In this document: positions 1 to 7,564 of the stretch, one piece after another | How positions within the stretch are numbered: the stretch's first letter is position 1 | How the letters are laid out: each line of letters starts with the position of its first letter | Origin: Candidatus Acidiferrum typicum | Lineage (GTDB): Bacteria; Acidobacteriota; Terriglobia; Acidiferrales; UBA7541 | Assembly (NCBI GenBank): GCA_025463055.1 | Contig: JAOAPV010000002.1 | Span: 1 to 40,192, forward strand | Direction of reading: 5' to 3' | DNA: 40,192 nucleotides | Notes under the pieces: model-generated | Seen by the model: only the letters and a program-made list of their open reading frames with translations | Database searches by the model: none | Told to the model about the DNA's origin: nothing | Made by a program: the position numbers and the translations under genes

Positions 1-3000
1 TCGATGAGCATGGACTCGCGGGTCTTCAGGGCTTTGGCGATTTCAGGATTCACGCGGATCGTGAGGTTCGGGCCTTCGTGATCGGCAGTGGCCATCTTGC
101 GCGCTTCGGACTGGATTTCGTAGCAGAGCGTGGGGATGGACTTGACCATGCCGGAGCCGGTGCAATACGGGCAAGGCTGGCAGAGCACGCGTTCGAGGGC
201 CTGCTTGGTACGCTTGCGCGTGATGCAGACGAGTCCGAATTCGTTGAAGGACAGCGCCTTGGAGGGGGCTTTGTCCTGCTCGAGCGCTTGCTGAAGGGCG
301 ACTAGAACTTTCTCGCGGTTACGGCGCTCTTCCATGTCGATGAAGTCGACCACGATGATGCCGCCAAGGTCGCGCAGACGAATCTGGCGGACGATCTCTT
401 TCACGGCTTCGAGGTTCGTCTTGACGATGGTGTCCTCGAGGCGTGTGGAGCCCTTGCCGACGAATTTTCCGGTATTAACGTCAATGGCCACGAGCGCTTC
501 GGTGTGATTGATAACGATATAGCCGCCGGATTTGAGCCAAACCTTGGCGCGCAAGGCTTTGTCCAGCTCGTGCTGGATACCGAACTCCTCGAAGATCGGC
601 GTTTCCTTGCTGTAGAGCTTGACGCGATTGACGAGCTTGGGCTGGAAGCGGCTGACGAATTCGACGACTTTGCCGTATTCCTCTTCGCTATCAATCCAAA
701 TGGCGCTGAAATCGTCGCTGACATAATCGCGAAGGATGCGTTCGACAAGATTTAGATCGCGGTGCAGTAGCGCGGGAGACTTGCGCTGCTCGCTGCGCTC
801 CTTGATTTCGTTCCAGGTTTTGCCAAGGAACTCAATGTCCGTACGTATCTCGTCGTCCGATGCGCCGCCTGCGGCGGTTCGAACGATGAAGCCGCCGGGA
901 TACGCACCGCGAGCTTCACCTACTAAACGGCGCAAGCGTGAGCGATTTTCGGCGGCAGCGATTTTGCGCGAAACGCCGATGTGGTCGATAGTCGGCATGT
1001 AGACCAGGAAGCGGCCGGGCAGCGCAACGTGGCTTGTGATACGCGCGCCTTTTTTGCCGAGCGGCTCCTTAGCGATTTGGATGACGATGTCCTGGCCAGC
1101 CTTCAGCATTTCGGAAATGAGCTGAGGACGGCGTGAAGGTCCGGAGTGGCCTCCGTGATGACGATGCGGGCCACCTGGGCCGCGGCGTTCGAATCGAGGA
1201 CCGCCGCCGGGACGGCTACCACGGCGATTATCAGGCCGACCGCCACTACGGTTGTCGCTGCCACGATTGTCGCGTCCGCGATTATCGCGATCGCGTCCGC
1301 CACTGCGATAAGGGCGCTGGAAACGGGCCCGCGGATTGCCGCCAATGCGCGCGGAATCGCGCGGGAAATCCTGGCGAGGCTCGGGAGCGCCGGAGCGCGG
1401 GGCGCGTGTTTCACCGGGAAGCAGGATAGCGTCGTCTTCGATATGGGCGGGCGCAGGCGCAGATTCGGTCCCGGTGGCCTCGATGGGTTCGCGGCCGCTC
1501 TCTTCATGGATTTCTGGGTCGCCGATAGCAGCGGCGTGCAACGCGCTTTCGTGCGCTGCATCCGCTTCTGCTTCGCGGAGCGCATGGGAGTCAAGCGCGC
1601 GAGTCTCGAGATCTTGGATCTCTTCTGCGCCAACATCCTGAGACTCGGCTTCCGCTTCGCCGGCGTGAATCTCTTCGTGTTCTTCAGCTTGGTCTTCGGC
1701 GTGGGTTTCTTCCTCTTCCTCCTCGTCCTCTTCTTCCGTCTCTTCGAAAGTGGCGCCGCCCACGAGTGTGTCAGCTGAAGCGTAAGCCTGTGTTTCTTCG
1801 TGCTTAGCTTCGATGAGGCTGGAGGAGATTACCGCAACGTCTTCTTCGCTAAGGGAAGCATCGCTGCGCGCGGGTTCTTGCTCGACAGCTGCCGTTTCCG
1901 AAGCGGCGGATAGAGCCTCTGGATCTGTGATGGTCGCATCGTCAGACGAGGGACTCGATTCTGCCGATGTTTCAGGTTCGTTGCCCGTTTCCGCAAGCAG
2001 CCAGCGCGGCAGTCCGCCAGACGAGCGGCGCGGGAGGTTTCCACCGGAAGGTGTCCCGCCGAGTTGAACATTGCTGCGGGAAGGTATCGATTCTCCGAGA
2101 TCCGGCTGCGGTTCGTGAATCTCCGGCTCGACAACAGCTGGCGCGGGAGCGGCGGCAGCCGGTTTGTTTCTGTACTTAGCGAGGGACTCGCCCGGCAGCA
2201 CAATATCGTCTTCGCCAGAACTGGGCGGAGCCGGAGGCGGACTGAAGCGCGAGCCTTCCGGGCGGCGATTTTCGCGCGGTTCGAAACTGCGCCCTTGCTG
2301 GCCGCGCGAGTCGTAAGCGCCGCGAGAATCGTGCGGACGTTGCTCCCCTTGTGGAGAGGCATATTTTGATGGAGGAAGATTGCGGCCGCCTTGCGGGCGT
2401 CCACCGCGCCGGCGTCCACCGCGCCGGCCAAAGCGTCCTCCACGGCCGCCATCACCGCCGCGGTCCCCGCGGAAATCTTGTCCACCTCGATCCTTGCGGT
2501 CGTTACCGCCTGGACGAGAGTATTTCTGCGTGGGATTGTACTGGCCAAAATTTTGCGGAGCGGAGGCGTTCGACTCCGGCTGGCGCTCTTCAGGTTCGCT
2601 GTGGGGCGCACGATTTTCATCGGTCTCGCTTTCGCCCTCAGCTTCCATCGCCGCGGGAGCGTCGTGTTCGTGCTCATGCGTGAAATCCGCATGCATCGGC
2701 TCTTCGTGGGGAATGGCTTGCTGCGCAGTGTCGTCGGCGCTTAGCGGAGCGGCCTCATCGGAGCTGTGCGCGCTGGCAAGAGACTCGCCCGGCAAGGCCT
2801 CGACAAGCGCGGCTGCCGGCGGAATCACCGAGGTTTGCGGCGCGTGGCCATGACCGTGGTCGTGATCGTAGTCTTCAAGATTTTCGAAGACGTCGCTGAC
2901 ATAAAGGAAAGCGTCGCCGTCCAATCCGATATCCACGAACGCCGACTGCATGCCCGGAAGAACGCGAGTAACGCGGCCCTTGTAGATGCTGCCGACCAGC

Positions 3001-3107
3001 GCGAATTCTTTTTCGCGCTCGATGTAGATTTCGACTAACTGACCTTCTTCGAGAATCGCGACCCGGCGTTCGTGGGAGGCCGCGGAGATAACCAATTCTT
3101 TCGACAT
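1..3107 (-). CDS. rne: Ribonuclease E/G, 3' end cut by window, with giant S1-domain insert
   Basis: Endoribonuclease of the RNase E/G family, which cleaves single-stranded AU-rich RNA in rRNA maturation and mRNA decay. The frame is open from an ATG at 3107, with a strong AAGGAG just upstream, to the window edge (about 1035 codons, no stop). Residues 1-80 hold the first half of the S1 domain (YKGRVTRVLPGMQSAFVDIG). The second half (LISEMLKAGQDIVIQIAKEP) does not appear until about residue 658. The catalytic part follows: AIDVNTG with Asp876 and VVDFIDM with Asp921 match the two Mg-binding aspartates of RNase E, and CPYC (Cys979, Cys982) is the zinc link. The stretch between about 80 and 655 is low complexity: His-rich, two Arg/Gly-rich tracts (about 196-244 and 593-653) and an acidic tract (about 453-483). 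The catalytic identity is secure; the insert's role is unknown. It lies downstream of mrdA-rodA on the same strand. Confidence 0.95.
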   Translation of the reverse strand, partial: MSKELVISAASHERRVAILEEGQLVEIYIEREKEFALVGSIYKGRVTRVLPGMQSAFVDIGLDGDAFLYVSDVFENLEDYDHDHGHGHAPQTSVIPPAAALVEALPGESLASAHSSDEAAPLSADDTAQQAIPHEEPMHADFTHEHEHDAPAAMEAEGESETDENRAPHSEPEERQPESNASAPQNFGQYNPTQKYSRPGGNDRKDRGGQDFRGDRGGDGGRGGRFGRRGGRRRGGRPQGGRNLPPSKYASPQGEQRPHDSRGAYDSRGQQGRSFEPRENRRPEGSRFSPPPAPPSSGEDDIVLPGESLAKYRNKPAAAAPAPAVVEPEIHEPQPDLGESIPSRSNVQLGGTPSGGNLPRRSSGGLPRWLLAETGNEPETSAESSPSSDDATITDPEALSAASETAAVEQEPARSDASLSEEDVAVISSSLIEAKHEETQAYASADTLVGGATFEETEEEDEEEEEETHAEDQAEEHEEIHAGEAEAESQDVGAEEIQDLETRALDSHALREAEADAAHESALHAAAIGDPEIHEESGREPIEATGTESAPAPAHIEDDAILLPGETRAPRSGAPEPRQDFPRDSARIGGNPRARFQRPYRSGGRDRDNRGRDNRGSDNRSGGRPDNRRGSRPGGGPRFERRGPGGPHRHHGGHSGPSRRPQLISEMLKAGQDIVIQIAKEPLGKKGARITSHVALPGRFLVYMPTIDHIGVSRKIAAAENRSRLRRLVGEARGAYPGGFIVRTAAGGASDDEIRTDIEFLGKTWNEIKERSEQRKSPALLHRDLNLVERILRDYVSDDFSAIWIDSEEEYGKVVEFVSRFQPKLVNRVKLYSKETPIFEEFGIQHELDKALRAKVWLKSGGYIVINHTEALVAIDVNTGKFVGKGSTRLEDTIVKTNLEAVKEIVRQIRLRDLGGIIVVDFIDMEERRNREKVLVALQQALEQDKAPSKALSFNEFGLVCITRKRTKQALERVLCQPCPYCTGSGMVKSIPTLCYEIQSEARKMATADHEGPNLTIRVNPEIAKALKTRESMLI

Positions 3108-3440
3108 GAAAACTCCTTGGGACGCATGGCCGCGAGCTTCTGCCCGGGGTGGGTCCGAAATAGCGGGGTCCGCCCCGGAAGAACCGGGACACACGTGTGC
3201 GACACCTGTATAGAGGCGGCGCTGTGATCGAATGCGGAGGGGCGGTTCCGGGCGGTACCGGAATTGCCGATTACGACGTGCGTCCTCTGGCGTTCGAGGC
3301 TACTGCTATTGCGGGTGACCGGCTGCCGGTAATCTCCCGGGCAAGCGGCGGACGATGCTGTCCTCACTCTTTCAATCCTAAATATTCGACCCGGCGCGGC
3401 TTTCAGTGTTGCAGCCAAGCGCTCGGGACTGGCGGCTCGC
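3108..3440 (-). promoter_or_regulatory. Leader/intergenic region upstream of the RNase E/G gene
   Basis: This 333-base stretch lies between rodA and the RNase E/G start and holds no convincing gene. The ribosome binding site AAGGAG lies just before 3107. Several short perfect inverted repeats occur: CGGGG/CCCCG at 3164-3177, CCCGG/CCGGG at 3174-3188 (overlapping the first, so the two cannot form together), the palindrome at 3190-3199, TTCCGG/CCGGAA at 3246-3263 and ACCGGC/GCCGGT at 3318-3330. E. coli rne is controlled through hairpins in its own leader; whether that applies here is inference. No clear promoter was recognised. Confidence 0.4.
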
Positions 3441-4547
3441 CTAATTGACGAAGCGGCGAATGCGCACGTTCATCACCAAGCCAATCGCCAGGAACACAAA
3501 CAATGTAGCCGAGCCCCCGTAGCTCATCAGCGGCAACGGGATGCCGGTAACCGGCATATAGCCGATTACCATAGCCACATTCACCAAAACATGGAAGCCA
3601 AGCGCTGCAGCCACGCCCATGACCAGAAACATGCCTGCGCGATCCTTCGCGCGCTGGGCATTCTGCACTAGTCGTAGCAGCAGAGCCATGTACAGCCCTA
3701 AGGCAAGAAGCACGCCTTTGAATCCCTGCTCTTCAGCCCACGCCGACATAATGAAGTCGGAATAACGTACGGGGATGTAGCCCAGTTGATTCTGACTACC
3801 CTTGCCAAATCCTTTTCCCCAGAAGCCGCCGGAGCCCACGGCAATTTCCGATTGTAGCAACTGGTAGCCGGAGCCCTTTGCGTCTTCTTCTGGGTGCAGG
3901 AAGGAAGTGATTCGTTCCCGTTGGTACGGTTTCAAAATATGCCGGCTGACCGGCGGGTAGAAAACACTTCCAATTAAAAGAATTCCTGCTAATGAAAATA
4001 TAGCCGCGTGTTGCCACTGCAACCCGCCTAGGTAGGCGCCCACAACTAACAGGGGCACCAAGACCAGCGCGGTACCTAAATCAGGCTGTTTGAGAATAAG
4101 CGCCAGTGGCAATCCTACTAAAAGCCCTGCCTTAATCAAATCGCGAAGGGAGAGCTGATCGCTGCGCACCTCGGCAAAGAAGCGCGCCAACACAATGATT
4201 ATAATCAATTTGACGAGTTCTGACACCTGGAGAAATTCGCCAAGCACGGGAATCCAGCGTTTGGCTCCAAACCGTGTATGGCCGACCAGCAGAACCGCAA
4301 CCAAGGCGATCACCCCAAGCAAGTAAAGGATGGGCGCCTGATCCAGTATTAGATGATAGTCCAGACGGGAAAGCGCAAACATCGCGACGAAGCCAATGGC
4401 GAGCCAGCGAATCTGCTTCATGTGCATGCCGGCGAGCGAGCTGCCGTGTGTGGCGGAATAGATCTCGATCACGCCAAGGGCGCAGATTGTGGCCAGGATC
4501 GCCAGCAGCCACCAATCGTAATCACGCGTTCCCGGCGCTTCCTTCAT
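3441..4547 (-). CDS. rodA: RodA, SEDS-family peptidoglycan glycosyltransferase
   Basis: Multi-pass inner-membrane glycan polymerase of the rod elongation complex, working with PBP2 (mrdA) and MreBCD. The protein has about ten hydrophobic segments and typical SEDS sequence, including FWGKGFGKGSQNQLGYIPVRYSDFI and, near the C-terminus, GIPLPLMSYGGSA. From the ATG at 4547 it has 368 residues, the usual family length. The frame is open further up to an ATG at 4619, but that start would overlap mrdA by 38 bases and add a hydrophilic N-terminus, so 4547 is preferred; this is not decisive because the site before it (AAAGG) is weak. The gene follows mrdA with a 34-base gap and is surely co-transcribed with it. 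Confidence 0.95.
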   Translation of the reverse strand: MKEAPGTRDYDWWLLAILATICALGVIEIYSATHGSSLAGMHMKQIRWLAIGFVAMFALSRLDYHLILDQAPILYLLGVIALVAVLLVGHTRFGAKRWIPVLGEFLQVSELVKLIIIIVLARFFAEVRSDQLSLRDLIKAGLLVGLPLALILKQPDLGTALVLVPLLVVGAYLGGLQWQHAAIFSLAGILLIGSVFYPPVSRHILKPYQRERITSFLHPEEDAKGSGYQLLQSEIAVGSGGFWGKGFGKGSQNQLGYIPVRYSDFIMSAWAEEQGFKGVLLALGLYMALLLRLVQNAQRAKDRAGMFLVMGVAAALGFHVLVNVAMVIGYMPVTGIPLPLMSYGGSATLFVFLAIGLVMNVRIRRFVN

Positions 4548-4581
4548 GATTTGTTTGCCTTTGTAGTCAAGCTTATCAAGA

Positions 4582-6510
4582 TCATCGCGGCTCCTCGGGT
4601 TGCGCTTCGCGCGCCGCAACAGCTTCTGGGGTATTGAGCACTGGTTGGATGGCTGCCGCAGGAGCCGCCGTGCCGCGACGCTGTTGCTTGTCTTCTTTGT
4701 TTTCTGCGGTGACGGTGCCGTCGGTTTTCTTCATCTTCTTGTCGTAATAAGCTTTGACGACGTCACGCACAACCGGACCGGCCGCTTCGCTGCCGTGTCC
4801 GCCAGCTTGCACCAACACGGACACCACAATTTCCGGCGTGCGCCGTGGCGCGTAGCCCACGAACCAAGAATTGTCCTTGAACTGCTTGCTTTTACCTAGC
4901 CGGCTGCGTAGATCGTAATTGATAATTTGCGCCGTTCCGCTCTTTCCAGAGAAATCGACTCCCGTGAGTTTTAGCGCGCCTGCCGTGCCGTGCGCTTCGT
5001 TCACCACGCCGTACATGGCGTCGGTCACTTTGTCCACCGTGGATTCTGAAATATTGAAACGCTCTTCTCCGATGTTCGGCGCATCCTTTACCAAGTGGGG
5101 CTGCTTGAACACGCCGCCCATAGCGATGCCCCCGATAGCGCGCGCCAGTTGAAGGGGAGTTGCCGTAACCGCGCCTTGACCGATTGCTACGGAGATGGTT
5201 TCACCGGCGTACCATTTGCGATGGAATACGCGTTGCACCCACTCTTCGCTCGGAACCAGACCGGTTTCTTCCGATGGCAGATCAACGCCGGTGCGATGTC
5301 CGAGCCCCAGATGGGACGCGTAGTAGGAAATTCGGTCAATGCCGAGACGCTGTCCCACGTTATAGAAGAAAATATCGCAAGACTCGACGATCGCTTTGTG
5401 CAAATCCACGACGCCGTGTGAGCTCTTTCCGTAGACCCAGCACTTGAATTGCCGGCCATAAAACGTGGCGTACGCTGGGCAAAACGCAGTAAAGCTGGAG
5501 GGAGGGACTTTGTCCTCGAGCATAGCCGTGGCCATGATGATCTTGAACACTGAGCCTGGCGCGAGTTGCGCTTGAATCGCTCGATTCAGCAACGGCTTTG
5601 CGGGATCGTCGTTGAGCTGCTTCCATTCTTCATTCGAGATGCGAACGGCGAAATCATTCGGGTCGGGAGCGGGATGGCTAACCATCGCCAGTATCTCGCC
5701 GCTGCGTGGATCAAGGGCCACGACGGCCCCGTCGCGGGCCCCCAACGACTGCTCAGCCACCTGCTGTAAGTCGGAATCGATGGTGAGCTGAATCTGCTTG
5801 CCCGGGATGGCCTCCTGTGTGGGCAGATGGTCAACTTCCTTGCCTACGCTGTTCACGACCACCCGTCGCATGCCGTCGGTGCCTTGCAGCAGATCGTTAT
5901 ATTGGCGCTCGAGGCCGGATTTGCCCACGAAGTCGCCGGGCCGGAAGCGTCCGTTGCTGGCTTCAATCTGTTGTTCGCTGACTTCGCCCACGTACCCGCT
6001 GGCGTGAGCCATGAAGCCGCCCGGCATGTAGCGGCGGCGGTGTACCATCAACATTTCCAACAAAGGAATGTCTGACCGGTGTGAATCAATGAAAGCAATG
6101 TCAGCCTTGCTGGCTTCGGGCTTGATCACGATGGGCTGAAAATTCTTCAGGTTGCGCGAATTCTGCAGTTGTTGTTTCAAATCCTCAATCGGAATGCCCA
6201 AACCCTCGGAGATGGCCGGCAGATTCTTTTCCACCTGCGCGGGATCATCGCGAAGTAGAAGAACGCTGAAAGAGGGGTAGTTGTCGACCAGTACGCGGCC
6301 ATCACGGTCCAGCATGCGTCCGCGTGGCGCGATTACTGGGATGGAGCGAACACGGTTGCGTTCCGCCCACTGCAAAAACTTATCGGAATCGATGACTTGA
6401 AGTTTCCAAAAACCGATGAGCAGCACGCCGACCATCCCTACGATGACGTAGGAGACGATGGCCAGCCGCTGTTGCGGCAGTCGATTGTCGTTGCCAAACC
6501 AGTACGACAC
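4582..6510 (-). CDS. mrdA: Penicillin-binding protein 2 (elongation transpeptidase)
   Basis: Class B penicillin-binding protein that cross-links peptidoglycan during side-wall growth, partner of RodA. It has 642 residues, with one N-terminal membrane anchor at about 15-38, then the dimerisation/pedestal region (APRGRMLDRDGRVL at about 61-74) and the transpeptidase domain. The catalytic motifs are present: SVFK (Ser320, Lys323), SCD (377-379) and KSGT (523-526). The C-terminal 40 or so residues are hydrophilic and variable. The start is GTG at 6510; no strong ribosome binding site is visible, so a nearby start is possible. It is the first gene of the mrdA-rodA unit, with 391 bases of non-coding DNA upstream. 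Confidence 0.96.
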   Translation of the reverse strand: MSYWFGNDNRLPQQRLAIVSYVIVGMVGVLLIGFWKLQVIDSDKFLQWAERNRVRSIPVIAPRGRMLDRDGRVLVDNYPSFSVLLLRDDPAQVEKNLPAISEGLGIPIEDLKQQLQNSRNLKNFQPIVIKPEASKADIAFIDSHRSDIPLLEMLMVHRRRYMPGGFMAHASGYVGEVSEQQIEASNGRFRPGDFVGKSGLERQYNDLLQGTDGMRRVVVNSVGKEVDHLPTQEAIPGKQIQLTIDSDLQQVAEQSLGARDGAVVALDPRSGEILAMVSHPAPDPNDFAVRISNEEWKQLNDDPAKPLLNRAIQAQLAPGSVFKIIMATAMLEDKVPPSSFTAFCPAYATFYGRQFKCWVYGKSSHGVVDLHKAIVESCDIFFYNVGQRLGIDRISYYASHLGLGHRTGVDLPSEETGLVPSEEWVQRVFHRKWYAGETISVAIGQGAVTATPLQLARAIGGIAMGGVFKQPHLVKDAPNIGEERFNISESTVDKVTDAMYGVVNEAHGTAGALKLTGVDFSGKSGTAQIINYDLRSRLGKSKQFKDNSWFVGYAPRRTPEIVVSVLVQAGGHGSEAAGPVVRDVVKAYYDKKMKKTDGTVTAENKEDKQQRRGTAAPAAAIQPVLNTPEAVAAREAQPEEPR

Positions 6511-6661
6511 GAAAACCCCGCGCGCGAGTCTTTCGTTGGCGGCTGCTAGGAAGCCGCGCTAGTTCAGGGCTGTTCGTCGCCCGTCCCGATATTCTTCTCG
6601 GGCTTGTCTCGCGTCACGAATCACTTGCACAGCGTGGGCCTCGAAATGTCCTTGGAGAAAT

Positions 6662-6691
6662 TTCTAAGATTTCAGCAAAGAAAGATTTCAA
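6662..6691 (-). promoter_or_regulatory. Candidate promoter for mrdA-rodA
   Basis: On the minus strand TTGAAA (6686-6691) is followed after 18 bases by TTAGAA (6662-6667), inside the only AT-rich patch of the gap. It would give a leader of roughly 145 bases before the GTG at 6510. The -10 match is poor, so confidence is low. Confidence 0.3.
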
Positions 6692-6858
6692 AAACTTTTT
6701 AGGAGCTCCCAACCGCCGGACTCCGCCTTCCGAACCTCGGCCTCGTCTTAGGAAACGTAACATCCGCTTAGGGCAAGCCGCAAGTCGTCCAAAAGTACAG
6801 GTTCCACCCCGGCACTAGGGGCCCTGATGGCGCTCATTTTCGCAGCGACCGGTCAAAC

Positions 6859-6887
6859 TTGCTCCCGAGGGCGCTGCACGCTATCGT
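6859..6887 (+). promoter_or_regulatory. Candidate promoter for kinase-thrC
   Basis: TTGCTC (6859-6864), a 17-base spacer and TATCGT (6882-6887). Transcription would begin near 6894, only about eight bases before the ATG at 6902. No Shine-Dalgarno sequence is seen there, which would suit a nearly leaderless message. Sequence match only. Confidence 0.35.
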
Positions 6888-6901
6888 GCTAAAACATTTT
6901 C

Positions 6902-7564
6902 ATGGTGGACCTATCACGCGCACCGCTCCGGATAGCTTTGATCGGTATGTCCGGAACCGGCAAAAGCTTTTGGAGCAAGCGACTGGCGCAGGCCGGCCTC
7001 GCGTCGATCTGCTGCGACGATCGCATTGAGCAGCGGCTGCGGTCGCGGCTGGAAGTTAGCGGCTACACTGGCATTACTGGCGTAGCCTCCTGGATGGGCT
7101 GGCCGGATAGTCCCTCATATGCGCAACGCGAAGCCGAGTACCTTGCCGAGGAAATCGCCGTGTTGGATGAAGTTCTGACCGAACTGGAGCGAGACCCTTC
7201 GCGCGAACTGATTCTGGACACCACGGGCAGCGTCATCTACACGGGAAACAATCTCCTGCTACGGCTCCGTCGGCAAATGACAATCGTGTATCTTGCCGCG
7301 GCCGCTGACGAACAGCAGCTATTGATCGAGCGCTATCTCAACGATCCGAAGCCGGTGCTGTGGCGCGGCGCTTTTCAGCCAAAGAGCGGCGAAACTCCGC
7401 GTGAAACGGTTGCGCGGTGTTATCCCACACTGATCGCCGCACGGCGCCAAAGTTATGAGGCTCTCGCGCATTGCAGCGTGACCGTCTCGGATTTACGCGA
7501 GCCTGGCGTCGATGCGTCGGCTTTTCTCGCCAAGGTTAGATCGCTTTTGGAACGCACGAAGTGA
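6902..7564 (+). CDS. Shikimate-kinase-like P-loop kinase
   Basis: Small P-loop kinase of 220 residues, longer than typical shikimate kinases (about 170). The Walker A motif is GMSGTGKS (residues 15-22). CCDDRIE (37-43) matches the substrate-side Asp and IE of shikimate kinase. The C-terminal lid and base region ARCYPTLIAARRQSYEALA (171-189) also fits the family. However, the Gly-Gly-Gly substrate motif expected in the middle is replaced by LDTTGSVIY (105-113). The gene overlaps thrC by four bases (GTGA), so the two are translationally coupled. Family membership is clear; the substrate is not. The context would fit a kinase supplying O-phosphohomoserine to threonine synthase, but shikimate or another small alcohol is equally possible. 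Confidence 0.75.
   Translation: MVDLSRAPLRIALIGMSGTGKSFWSKRLAQAGLASICCDDRIEQRLRSRLEVSGYTGITGVASWMGWPDSPSYAQREAEYLAEEIAVLDEVLTELERDPSRELILDTTGSVIYTGNNLLLRLRRQMTIVYLAAAADEQQLLIERYLNDPKPVLWRGAFQPKSGETPRETVARCYPTLIAARRQSYEALAHCSVTVSDLREPGVDASAFLAKVRSLLERTK

Larger units (their letters stand above)
6511..6901. other. Divergent intergenic region mrdA / kinase
   Basis: This 391-base gap separates two divergently transcribed units and shows no credible gene. It contains an AT-rich patch at about 6655-6705, unlike its GC-rich surroundings, and candidate promoters for both directions, listed separately. Nothing else was recognised. Confidence 0.6.

Noticed and set aside
1829-2692. Minus-strand frame of 287 codons rich in Arg, Ala and Ser
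   Set aside because: It is a shadow of the RNase E/G frame, which continues through the region in another phase; the composition reflects the GC-rich repeats.
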